Assembly (NCBI RefSeq): GCF_905220415.1
Contig: NC_059568.1
Coordinates: forward strand, 6,200,001 to 6,264,000
DNA: 64,000 bases
DNA from: Colias croceus
Lineage: Eukaryota; Arthropoda; Insecta; Lepidoptera; Pieridae
Reading direction: 5' to 3'
Of the stretch, positions 23,741-37,122 are shown piece by piece. Position 1 is the first letter of the stretch, and each line of letters starts with the position of its first letter. Below the pieces are notes generated by a model, which worked only from the letters and a program-made list of their open reading frames with translations, made no database searches and was not told the origin of the DNA. Both the position numbers and the translations under genes were made by a program.

Positions 23741-26700
23741 TTCAACAGTTGGTATGCTACATATCTTCCATCAATTCTATCGATAGATACCAAAATAAGG
23801 AAAATCTATGTTTTTTCATATTTTTTTAAGACCGTCTCCGGTAAAACCAAAGCACCACTTACCCACATACTTAATCCATAGAAACACTCAAACTCGTCGA
23901 AGCGCGATGATCATTCACGTCACTCCGCGGTTGAATTGTGTTCCGAAGATAAAAATCTTTACGAAGCATTTCTCTGATCCTTTTATTACCTATTGAATTG
24001 TCGGGTTAAGATGCAAATTGATATACGGTTAGTGTCATTAGTCAAAATTATCAGATAAACGAATGCAGCCTGCGAAGCCCCAAAACTGAAGCAGAACAAG
24101 GCTTAACGGGAATTTTTCTGGGTCACACTGACCGGATTTACAAAGACGAATGGTCTTTAATAAGTTTGTCGCCAAATATTTATGTGCACGTGGGTGGGTA
24201 CGTTCTTTATCGCGAGTTACATAAAGGAAAATCGGAATGTTGTTTCGACGGCTGAGCTTCATTTTATTTTTGAATTTATTGGATTAATAATATCTCTCTT
24301 TATGCTTTTTCATAAATTGTCATAATTTCGCAATAACTTGTAGGGAAGTCTACGTCCACTACGTCTTCTTGAATCTTGAACCTTCAGAATAAGTTATTCA
24401 AAACCTTATATCGAAAATAATGTCGAGGCCGTGACTACAAAGGGACAACAACAGTGTTTACGAAATTTCATCGATTCTTTATGAAATATAACTACATTTT
24501 TTAGTTCCAAACAGATCTTCAAATTTTAATACTTTTCAAATAAAAATGAAATGTTTTTAAGCAATCCTAGATAAAATAGCAAGGTAGCAACAACCAGGTT
24601 AGGTTAAGTCGCCGACAATTCTTGAACATGGGCAAAAAATATAAAAATTCCTAAGGCATTAATAAAAGTGGTCGTATTAAATTGTTATAATACTTAATGA
24701 TCTAGCCGATGATCAATTTGATTGTCTATTATAGCCTATCACTCTTTGTCATCGTGATATTACTTACAGTGTTGTGGACCACGTGTGCGTGAAAGCAAAT
24801 TGCAGCACTTACAAATAAATTGAATGCAATAATTAATACTCAGTGGTGACCTCGTTAGACACTTCCACTATCAACTGTAAAACAATAGTGTTAAAGCTCA
24901 CAATAGCAAGAAATCGATGAACAGACAAAAGAAACACGTTGACTATATTAATAAACATACAGTCCTATGCAACGCTGAATACCAGATTATGTGGAAAAAA
25001 CACACGCAAAATCTTATTTGCTGAACTTGACCAAGACCAGATAAAATGTTTCCAATAAATTTTCGGACCTACCTCATTACTTATTTTGAGAACAATTCTC
25101 AGACATGATTACTTGCTATTTTATTTTGTTTACATTGTACAACAACTAAAAGTGTATGCCTTATGTTATGTTTTATTTACTTGTCTAAAAACAACTCCTT
25201 TTAACCTTTAAAAAAGATGGCTCGAAGAACTTGTATTTAACCCAAGAACAAAATAAAAAAGTAGGTACAAGAGACAATATGTTATTAAATTAAAACACAA
25301 AAAGAAACTTCTGAAGTTATTAGTTACAACTGTTTTACTTCAAATCAAATCAAATAAAAGTTTGAAAAGTTTTCTACCAAACTGTTTCTTCTTTACGTTT
25401 ACGTTCTTTGAATTCATTTAAAATATGTATATAATTGGTTTGAAAATAATGCTAGAGATGCAATCACGGCCATTGTTTCATTTCATAATTGTGGTATTAA
25501 GTTATACTTAACTTTATAAGGTATTGAAATGATAAGACATTATTATTTGAACACACGCTCTTTATATCATAATTTAATTTAAACGCTTTATAATACGGCA
25601 TTATTAGATATGTAAAAAACTATGTATATTCTTAATAAACATGTTTGAAGTTCAAACTTTTTCTAATGCTGAAAAATGATGCGTTCACAAACTGAGAACC
25701 TCCTACGTATGGAACGCGCCGCCCACGCGCTTATCTGCGGTGGGTCGCTCATGAAACTAATACGATTACCGAGTCTTGCGTTAATCTAATGCATACATAC
25801 AATTATATTGTAACAAAAAACTTAATACAATGCAACATATACGAGCATGTCTGCCTTTGTAAACGGTTGCTAACTGGCACCTTGTATTACAAGTTCTCGA
25901 CTCGTATTCGCCTCAAAAGTGATTGTAATACCGCAATCCACAGCTCCTTTGTTTACAAATGCTAATGTTATGGGTGCATAATAAAATGTCAATTACAAAC
26001 TGTCAACGCATTGGACTAATCGAGGGAGGTCACGACAAGCTTTTATTAATTCTGTGAACTTGATATTATGCACCGATGTGAGGAAAAATATTTTTTCAAT
26101 GTATAAATTCCACACACTACGAGGATCGTTGTACAATATATTCAGTCTTATTACGACAGTACCTACTATTATTTATTATGTGGAGGTTTTTACATTTAAT
26201 TTTAAACTGTCGGCAATTTAACACAGTGATTGTACAATGTACGTCACGAACGGTAGTGTGATTCGTATACTACCTACTTACTACGGTACGTCCGTACGTC
26301 GCGTGTCTGAGATAATTTACCGAGCGACAAAATCGAACACAAAGGAAGCTTCTGTTTACGCAGATATATAAATGTGTAATTAATGGGATGAACGATAGTT
26401 CTAAAGTACAGAAATGTTTCAATCATGATTTCAACAACGTTAATAAGTTAATGACGTGCTGAGCGATGTCAATGCCAAATTCTTATCACAAACCACGACC
26501 GTCCATTTTGTAATATGGGAATGTATAACTTCATAAATGCATTAGGTAATAAAACAAGTGTGTCGCATAAGTTTTGATTGTAACTGTAACTTTATAGCGG
26601 TCTTGATTGTGTGTTATTGTTAAGGAAATTTATTTTATTTTATTGCCAAAGGAATGAAAACTGAATGAAATAAACATAATAATAACGCCATAACGCTGAA

Positions 26701-29700
26701 CTAATATTTATGTTTGCCATGTCTATTATGACTTTGTATCTAACCATATGAATCTATATTTTTAACTGAGTAAGTGAGTACATAGCTGTAAAGAACCTTT
26801 ACTTTTAATGTAGATTTATTCTATTTACTTATATTAACAATTTTAATTTTAAATTCAAATTGGTCTTGCCCAGAATAGCTAAGAGTTAAAAATATATTAT
26901 TATTCATGCTGTAGACAATACAGCTTCTGCCTTCTTTACGTATTTTGTGTCTTCTCTCTTAAGGTCAGCAACTCAGCTCATTGATATTATAATTATCTTG
27001 CAATTTCCTGTTAAATATGGCTTATACAAGTGATTAATTTACAGAACACATCGTATCTAATTTAAATATTTTATATATTGTGTTTCATCATTTAAATAAT
27101 AAGCATTAATATTGTTAACCTAAATAATGAAATAGGAAATGGAACTAAAAAAGTTCTAGAGTACTAATTGATTTTATGATTGCTGAAATTTATTCTCTCC
27201 TTACCTGTAATATTGACGTAACACGAATTTCGCATCATAGCTGTAAAAGTGTTTAAATGCACATTGTAAATATTCCAAGTACAGTCGACCGTTAAGTTGG
27301 CATAGATAAATCGTCTGGCTTACTTTGGTCATTAGATGGATTTGTGTCTCATGTGATATTTAATGAAGACATCCAACAGTTAGCTCCTTTTGCTGTACCG
27401 TTCACATTGCTGCCTGTAATGACACGACCTTGTGCCTGATTTATGTATCGGAACTCTCCTGTAGTTTACGTCCCACGCATTTTGGTACGTATCAACTTTA
27501 AAAGATTTCGGAATATAACCATATTATTACGCCAGGGATAATTTGAAACAAGTTCGTTTTAAAATATGTATTATTTTATATAAAAATATAAGATTCTAAT
27601 CAGACTTTTCTAGAATCTAAGCTTCCTATTGCGGGTAAAATTAAAATGAAAACGATAAGATTTCAGTGCCGTATGATAAGTATATTCTGGTTATGCCTAG
27701 TTACATCAGCCTCACTTCACGCTTATTTATTGCGAAAAGTTCACGTCACTGTGTGCGTACAAGTGTTTGTGAAAATATTTTCTCAAAGAAAATAAAAAAT
27801 TAAATTGATAGAAGTGGAAGGTGTTTATGAAATTATACTGCAAAAATTAATCCCTTATTAATAGTATAGTGACTAAATTAAAAATATATTTTTTTATTAC
27901 TCGTATGTAACTCAAATAAATAAAACTAATACAGCATACTAATACTTTAGTATTTTATTTGGTGAATTTGGTTGTTTAAGAAAATTCGGTACAAATACAA
28001 ACCTAATGTTAAATATAGAGTTACATATTGTTTTATGTAATACATACGTCCAAAAACGAAAACAAATAATCAAATAGTTGTAGATTACTCGTGACGCAAT
28101 ACACAGACAGACGGATGTGTGAAGAAGGTGAAATGAAGAAAGTTGTTGTTACAGGCCGATAACAATTAATTCACCGCCAAGTTACACGTGTTATTCAAGA
28201 ATGTTTACAAAATCGAGTTACGTTAAGTCGCCATTGATAGCGATTGGTTAGAAGGAATTTATTCGATTTCTTCAGGCACGCTAGAAAAGTATGTTTTCTA
28301 AAAAAATAAGTCTGGAAAATTCGGGAACGCCGGAATTTTTTTCATATAAAATTATTATCTACGTACATAATTATATATATGCTAATATTTAATCACAAGA
28401 TTAATTGGTGGCTAATCAAATTTTGATTCATACGGAATCCTTATTAGGTATTATATAATAATAAATGAAATATCCCTTTTAGGTAAAATAAATTACAAAA
28501 ACATCTCAGGATATAGATAATATGTAAGAAATATATTTCAATGTTTATTGTTTATTGAAAACCGACTTGAGTAGTTATAAAACGGTCATACATATCTGTA
28601 TGTAATTGCAAATCAATAACATTGAATATGAACGCTCATAGTCAATAATCGAGGCAATAACGTGCCAATGAAAACAAATTTAAAACAGTGGAAGCATGCA
28701 CTTATGAAATTTTTCTATAAAACTTGAACTTGTGCCTTATGCTTCATGCGTTTTCTAGAAACAGGTTTCGGTTCAAATCGCTTGCAAAACGAAGTAGAAA
28801 CTTGTAACTCGGTAGTGAGGGTACAAGTATGCAGTATGCTGCTGATGTTAAAGTATACGCTAGGTACTTTATCTCTTTTGAAAAACATTTAAGGTGATAT
28901 ATTGGTATAGTAATAATAATATGCTACAACGCGCATTGTATGTCATTAACTTTTTTGTATGCAACGTCTAACAATGGCCGTAATATAGTTGTGTTGAGAA
29001 CAAAAACGGTCTTAGATAATGAATGTTTGAATCGATTATTTGATACAACTCATATTGTTTTTTGATGGTGTGAAAATCAATCATTTAGCGTACCTAGTAA
29101 TAAGTGTTTTCATTAGGTCCTTTGTGTTACACTCGCGCTGTGACATTAATTATTTTATAATTATGTGCTTATGTCAAATACTTGTTACAAGAAGTTGTTA
29201 ACAGGTGTAAATTCCTAATAGATAATCTCACTCGTATTATAGTTACATTAACACATTGATTGTAGTATTTATATATATTATATGCATAATATAAAGTTGC
29301 GTATGCTACAATAAAGATGGGAAATACTAATTCCCCGTGCCACATAATTATTAATAAATAACGTATCTATAGGCAATAAAAAATAGAACATTTAACTTGC
29401 CATTTAAAAACATATTTGTTACCGTTTGACATTTCCTTGTACGTTAAACAACATAATCAAATTTATAAAAAAAGGTTTATTAATTGCCATTTTATATATT
29501 AAATTAATTTACCCTATCTTTTTGTCCCTAAATCTCACAATCACAGGTTACCCTTAATCGATATTGCCCAATTGCAATGGCAGACATTTTTGAAAAATTA
29601 TATAATGAAATATTCTAACAGTATCGTTAGGTACTTCGACCGTTAGCATATAATACCTAGGTATTGTATCTTAAAGTAGATACTAGATATGTACAACAAA

Positions 29701-30404
29701 AGAGCGAGGAGCATTGTTGGTCGAGGCAGTTAGTCGCGTATTTCGGATGAGCCTGTGTCAAATGTTAGCACACGGTCATCGGAGGCATGCGGTAAAGTCA
29801 GAAGGGCCTTGCAACAAGGTTGTTTTGTTGTGTGATACGCCGTGTGCGGAATTCCAAGTAGCCTTGTAGAATACATATTCACATGTACGAAATAATAACA
29901 GTGACAATACATGAATTTCTCCAATTTCAACGGGGCACGGTCGCGTGCGTACCCAGATCTGACAACCAAGAGATAAACGGATATAAAATAAATGTAAAAC
30001 GCAAATGTTAAACAAAATCGTTCGCGATACAGCCTTGTCGGTGATAAAAACTTGACCCATCGTAATCAATGTTTATCCTTTTATTGGCGAAAGATAGTCG
30101 CTCGAAACGGTCTGGCATAAATGAAAGTATTGACATTAATACAATGCTTGCGACTTTTGTCTTATTTTGCACTTTCTCGAGCTAAATTTAGAACGAAGTA
30201 GCGTTTAAATATTTTTAAATGATCTAAGATCTCTTATGTATGTAGCCCGCATTATTTCTGTACTAATAGGTATGCGTTAAGGTTAACGAGGTAAATTATC
30301 GTCAAACCACGTTTTATTGAAATATTGCAAGATCGCTAAAGTGAGCAAGCTCGTGACGCGAAATAATTATGTTATGCTAGGACGAAATTCGCATAGATGT
30401 CAGG
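23741..30404. other. Non-coding, probable intron
   Basis: AT-rich; no exon, RNA gene or complete transposon recognised. Slightly GC-richer patches near 25690-25750, 26240-26310 and 29700-29970 may be regulatory. The 97- and 79-residue minus-strand frames near 29.8 kb have no recognisable domain. Confidence -1.
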
Positions 30405-31320
30405 AATGAGGCCAAAGGCACGTCGACTTACGTGACGTTTCGTTTATGTAATGTCGGATTCACTGCCGGTTGAGGGGATGTTGATTTATATGTGGTTATT
30501 CAATTTGTGTTTTCACCGCGAAGCGAGCTTGCAACCGGTCCGCGAGCGGCTGGCGCCATCACCGACACGGATTCCTTCAACAAACGACACTATTATAGCT
30601 ATACGGCGATGCACCTTCACATTTTCCTTATCTTCACATTTAAACCGCTAATAGCCTCCGTGTTACTCTGAGGCACTAATTTGAGATTTTATGACATCAT
30701 ATAAATGATGCATCATGCAGGTTAAAGTGCGTCGGGCTCGAATTGTCAACACTAACTTTAGATAGTTAACGTGCATTTATCGCTATGTAAACGTACAAGG
30801 GCACCGTCGAGACCCCGATAGGACCATCAATTTACAAATGAAACAAATAAACAAAGACCATGTTGTCTCATTGTCATTCGCTATTAGCTTACACACGCAT
30901 TGATAAACAATTTGGGACATGAATGAGCTGGCGGGAAAAAAGTATGCAACTATCTATTCGAGTCAATCAGTAAAGCGATGCAGGTATCTATGCAGATAGC
31001 ACACGGCGCGAATACTCCAGGACGAGGTTACATAAACTGAATGCTCACTTATTAACGTTATCACAGCTTTTTGTTGAGCGAAACTAAATATAGATTCTAT
31101 CGCGCTCGACGCGAACGGTTACTTTCATAATGAGCCCACTTTATATGGGCGTTGTGCGTCTACTTGCAGCTAATTTATCTTACAAGCTAACCACTAAACA
31201 ATGAAAATTTCAAATCCTAACACGTAAACAAATCACGTTTGAATGCAAGGAATTAAAATTCGCTGGGGCGCCGACGCCACTTTCTGTGGACTTCGGCGCC
31301 GGCCGCGGCGTGTGATGCTA
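30405..31320. promoter_or_regulatory. GC-richer intronic islands, possible conserved non-coding DNA
   Basis: Two GC-rich patches, about 30500-30570 and 31260-31320 (the latter holds ggcgccggccgcggcg), stand out from AT-rich surroundings. Short open frames here have no recognisable domains. Regulatory DNA is a guess from composition only. Confidence -1.
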
Positions 31321-33843
31321 CTTTTAGAACAAACGCGTTGGAAAAACAGTTGGCGATACTTAACATAACTGGAGACAATGTTTTCAGTTCAACTATGACA
31401 ACGAATAAATTTAAAAATTTATATCCCAATATTTTATTTATCATAATATCGTAATTTTAATGATGACGAACATAGTACCAGCTTTTATAAATGCATACCT
31501 TTATAAAGTATTTTTAAGTATTTACGCAGTTCACTTATTATGACGTATATCCTGAATATTGACGAAATTTCACAACCTGCCTTCCGCAACTTAGTACGAA
31601 TGTAGTCTACGTTAATATTATATACAAAATAATATTATATTAACTACATTTAATACTTTACTATTAACTTATTAAAACTTACTCGAAAAAAATATGTGAT
31701 ACTAATAAATTATAAGTGCTAACTAATCATAAATAGAAGGTCCACATCGAATGGTAACCCTAATATAATTAGCTAACACACACAAGCAATGTTTCATCAT
31801 AAACGGTATCTATCTTGAACAAGTTTATACTTTATACCTACATCGCGACAGATGAACACTTGCAAACACAGGTACTTACTTTGCGCACTTTCAATCTAGC
31901 TTCAAACATATGGACATAAGCTTATTATTGGGGTTAAACATAACCTGTTTCAATAAGATACTATATTCGGAACGTCTATAGACAAATATTTTTCATGGGA
32001 CTTTACTTTCTCTTGACGAAAGTTTACGAATTCGTTTATGAGCTTTATGAAAATCAGAGCGCTAATAAATGAAATGTTTGCTAACTGTTGTACGAATATT
32101 CGCGAAAATGCAACAAGCATTTTTCATTTAACTATTAACACGTCACATTCGTTTATCGATAGCCTAATTAATCTCGGCGGTAGGTACGGTCGTTAATGTG
32201 ATGACACCCGTCCACAGACAATGGGCAGTTACATCTCATTTCAATAGGCACTGTTCAAATAATGTGATAGATGTTTCTTGATGAACTGTTTGTTAGAATC
32301 GTTTCCCGTTCAATTTATATTACGTGTTATATTACAGTGCATAAAATAAAATTAAAGGTAAGAATAAAATTTATGTCTAAAAAGTTTAAAACTATTTGTT
32401 CGTTTACGAAAAAAAAAACCGAATTATATAGGCAGTTATCTCATTTATAGAAACTTATTTCTACCTGATTAACATAATATAGGCTATTATTTAATTCGGA
32501 AATCACTTATAAGCAAGGACAGTCGTTATTGGGCAAGTTTTTAGTTTTCTTTAGAAGTGTTCTCCCGATATCGTTAAGAGAAAGTTAACGATATGATTTA
32601 ATGTGTTTATTTACATACTATATTTTGGCTCTCAGATGATAAAATTATTTTTTTTAATGAATTATTAGTCCACTGGTGTCAGTCATTGACATCCTTGGAC
32701 AAGTCTATGTAACAAGTTAGGTTTACTGGATTATTTCGCATTACAACAAACATACAATTTATTCATTACATAATATATCAACTCCAATATACATATTTTA
32801 TGGTTATTAACTTTAACTGTAAAATCAAATTATTATATCAATTCATTTAGATCTTTTGGCAACAGAAATAAAAAAATGACGAACTCATTCTTTGAAATGT
32901 CATTTCAATATCAAAATATCGAAACTCGTTTAACTGTCCTATTAAACATTTATTATGTTTTTCATACGTCAATTGACAGACCGCTGATTTAAAAAATAAT
33001 TTACGAATTCTTGGTAACTAGATATTTTGTGCTTGTATCTACAATACAGTATGCAATAAAATGGGGTAGCAAAGTAAAATCACTAAAATGCATTTGATTT
33101 TCCCTATATTAGTTTTTATCATAAATTTACAATAAAAAATATGTATTTGCGATAGTAAATAATATTGTATTGGAATTTGACATAGGTGTTCTTTGGAAAA
33201 AGTTGTTCAATTTTATGGGCTTATTACGAGGATTATAGATTAGTAGATATGATAATTCATATAAATACACAAATGCCATAAAAAACAGTTTGTCAACAAA
33301 CAAATTGAAATAATTAATGAAATAATTATCCATTTAGATTTACGTTTTTTTTTTCTTGTTTGCTGACCCTACCATATGTCAGTGTCAGCTTTGGCCGCCA
33401 TTGAAAATTCATTTCTTTCATGAAACGCGTTATAGAAATATGAAGTATATTTATGTATACCTAATGCATTTTAATACTGAAGAACAAACCACAATCCGCC
33501 AAAGCGTGCCAGTGTACAGGTCTATGAATAAATAATTATGTATTCTAGAACAAAAAAATAACGATAACAACGTGACATTACCGCATTCCTTTATTACTCA
33601 TTAAAAATATTTTCAAACATTTATCGTATTCCGAGACCATAATGACGTACTTTATCTGTTAAATGTTGTATGAAAAACGGTTAAGGCACTGCTAAGCTAT
33701 CTAATCTATGTATGGTCGTTAGTTGTCACACCTTGTTGCACGTAGGACTGATTGTGTCCAATTTATGCATTTAATTGTTAAAATACATTTAAATATACAT
33801 TTTATTTAAATAATTTTATTTGTCATATATTTTTTTTTATTAC
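31321..33843. other. Non-coding, probable intron
   Basis: AT-rich, with nothing supported. Confidence -1.
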
Positions 33844-34057
33844 ACGTAGCAAGATTTTTTTTTTTGTAAGGTGTTTCTCAATGTTAGCCAGAAGGGCTTT
33901 TACATTTTAACGCGGACGCGGGGGTGAACTGAAGGTTCACCCTGGTAGCGACATGCACAAGGGCGTCCCCCCTTGACGGGGATCTCGAACCTCGGCTTGG
34001 GCTGTCGCTTGAGTGGAGGAGGCCAGAAGGGCCCTAATCGGACGGGACGTAGCAAGA
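33844..34057 (-). mobile_element. tRNA-like SINE with target duplication
   Basis: The element 33855-34046 is flanked by the 11-bp duplication acgtagcaaga (33844-33854 and 34047-34057). On the minus strand it ends in poly-A (the T run at 33855-33865). A B-box match, GTTCGAGATC, lies at 33990-33981, starting 57 bases from the 5' end, as in a tRNA-derived promoter; the A box is weak. At about 190 bases it is much GC-richer than its surroundings. The motif ccagaagggc occurs near both ends. The family is not named. Confidence -1.
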
Positions 34058-36973
34058 GTTAATAATATATTATATAGTAAATTTTTGTTTAATATCATGT
34101 TTAAGTACCAACTAAATTTCGTGGAAATAAGTTTTAACAGCTTTTTTCGACTATAAAAAACGAGGCCAAATATTGCCGAAAATTATTTAGAAGTTGATTT
34201 TTTTATTTATTATATGAAGCGGTTTTAAAGTTTAAACGTAGGTATGTAACGTTCGACATTGGTTCATTTTTCGCATATCTTCAATGACTAACTTTATGCT
34301 TAATATGTGATTTATGACTCCATAAACATGTGTGCAAGTGCAAAAAATAATTATGTTAAACATTAGCGATAACGGGAAATTCCAAAAACATGATATTGAA
34401 ATTTTAACATCGTATTGAGCTAAATACATAAATTTTGTACGCAATAATACAAACAATAAGTATGGCAGGCGATTCCAAGAAGATAAAGGACTTGTAGAAT
34501 ACCAGGAAACTGACAATAAATATTTGCCCTATGTAAATGGCGCATGCAGGCTTATATTAGACGTCATATAGTTATCCTTTTTCATTGAAAACTATTGAAA
34601 ACTTAATAAAACTCGTAGCGTAGTAGTCACGGCCACGAATTCTGCTATTTACAAATTGGCCGCAAATCCTTTCTTGTTATGCAACGGTCAAACTAGTCTC
34701 GATTTCATTGGAATAGCGCGCTGTTTTATTTTGAATGAATACAGATTAGTTCTGCCTTATTGGTATATATTAGCGAAATCGACTTAACATGCTTTCCTCG
34801 GACGGAAGTGTTAGATATTAACTAATTATCATACGATAAACATTGTTAATTTGCTAACCCTTTACGAACCCTGACGCTTTAAAATCGATCCTTGATTCCT
34901 TGTAAATTGCACGTGAAATTTCTTACTGGGTCACCTTGATAAATGATTGCAGTTTGAATATAATCGAGCGAGACGTCAATGCTCTTACGATTTTATAAAA
35001 AATATTGGCAGTAAATTTTTGTCGACACCCTGCATCCTTAACTTAAGTAAATATATTACAACGTGCGCGGCTCATTTACAATGATTTCACATTTACTTTC
35101 TCCGATGAACTGTTTTCTTTTATTTGCCTCTTGCGGAACTGTAGACTCGAATCGTTTCAAATAATATTATACAATGAACATTTAGAAACTACATTGATTT
35201 TTATATTATGAAAAAGAGACCATGAATTCTAGTAATATTTGCATCACCTCGCAATCTTGTGTAATGCAAAAAAATACGTAATAAGGGCAATAAGAAACTA
35301 ATTATTATATTGTTACTTTAAAGCTCAGCGAAGACATCGCATGAGGTGTTGATGATGTAATAAACCATCATAAAACTAACGCTTTGAGGGAAACCTTTAC
35401 ATTATCTGTGGCAGCAGTAAATATTCACAATGACATTGTTTACATTTAAATGGACGTTATTCATAAATTTTATTTATAGTCGATTATAATCGTTATGAAG
35501 GAAAGAGTAGGTAGGTATAACAATTCCCCACAACAGTTTAGTACGTACTTAAACGAAAATTTAATTAAATCCTTCATAAAAATGCGAAAAAGGCTAATAT
35601 AACATGGCCGATAAATGTTTACATGCAGTTAAGGTCATTGGCATGTTAATTGAACCGTATCGTGTCGGATTCTCTCCAAATTCCTGTATTAACAGGATTC
35701 TCAGAAAGCGACGCGATTTAACAGTACGAGTGCATTGGATGGACGAAGGATCCGCTAAATGCGTGGAAGTCATCTTGTAACGCGAGTAATTACAAGCTGT
35801 CTAGATATGATCAATTTTGTGTGCATATATTATACATAACGATAAACAACAAATTCATGCAATACGCCGTTGGATTATGTACAACTATGCAACACTACAT
35901 GTAGCCGGTTTTGTAATTTTTAAATAAATCAATGTTGTCATATCCTTTATCAACCTCATCTCTAATTACATTTACTATATAATTCTGTTTAAATTATTTT
36001 GTATATATTTACCATATCTTTTATCTCATAATGACACGAATACAATGTTTGCTGTATGCTCCATCGTTTATATCTCACTTCTACAATATTTCAGTAGGTA
36101 CATAATTGGACTTATCTACTCTACTAATTATTTTATTGTGTCTTGAAACGACAAGAAAAACAGTAGTTTTATGACGACTGATTGTACACGCAGCCATACA
36201 AATTCATCCCACTTAATTATAAAAGTACCTCATTCGGACTGAATCTTGAACAAATGAAATAACGACTTTGTCACAATATATAAATGACAAATTACATAGG
36301 TACCTAGAGATAAAAGAAAAAATGTACAAAAGATGCATATAAAAGCAATAATTATTTGTACTTATAAAACTATTGACAAGGCGTTTAGAAAAGAGTAATC
36401 AATTATATGGATATATCAATTAAAAACCGGATATTAGATATGCAAACAGATAGTACATTATTTTGAAATTAAATTTAATAAATGACATATAAATATAGTT
36501 CTAAGATGATAAGTTAATTATTAATAGTTTAAGTATTTATCACTGTTGCGGGATGAATAAAGACGAATCTATGTTGCACAAAAAATTTGTAGGTATTGCT
36601 TAAATTTAAAATCTTGACATGTTAAATGTCTTTAGTTCCAGAAATTTTAAATTCATCCCAATTTCGTGAACTGGTTAATAAAACTAAGTGTAGGTATTTT
36701 TTGCGTTCCGTATAATAAAACCCGATTTCACAAAACATTTAATTAATATAACAATCAAAATACTTGATGATGCTTCTATTCTAAAAATAACATTAAAATT
36801 ATTCGCCGATTACGTATACGGTTTGTCATTGAATCACAACGTTATTTCAAAGCCTTAATTTACAAGCCAATTAATAATCGCGATAAGTTGAATAACAATG
36901 GAGGAAATGTTCAGCGGTGACGGACTTAAATGGCCGTATCAATTAGGGATGCTGAGAAACGCTAATGGAACCT
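34058..36973. other. Non-coding, probable intron
   Basis: AT-rich; the 94-residue minus frame at 34232 has no domain. Confidence -1.
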
Positions 36974-37122
36974 CTTCACATTGGGCAGTGTTGGCCCAAC
37001 AAACGATCGTCGATATTGGCCGCCGTTACGGCGATTATGAATGAGCATCAGCTATAATAGACATTTAGGCGCTCTACACAATAGCGATTGTCTCTACTCG
37101 CCCAACGCTGCCCATTGTGAAG
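36974..37122. mobile_element. Short inverted-repeat element (MITE), family C
   Basis: The left end CTTCACATTGGGCAGTGTTG and the inverse of the right end, CTTCACAATGGGCAGCGTTG, are near-identical. Total length is about 149 bases. No target duplication is clear. No coding capacity. Confidence -1.

Noticed and set aside
28761..28790. ggttcaaatcgcttg as a tRNA B box
   Set aside because: No A box at the right distance and no cloverleaf could be drawn.
29730..30069. Two overlapping minus-strand frames of 79 and 97 residues
   Set aside because: No domain, no splice support, and different frames of the same DNA. At most this is a conserved non-coding patch.
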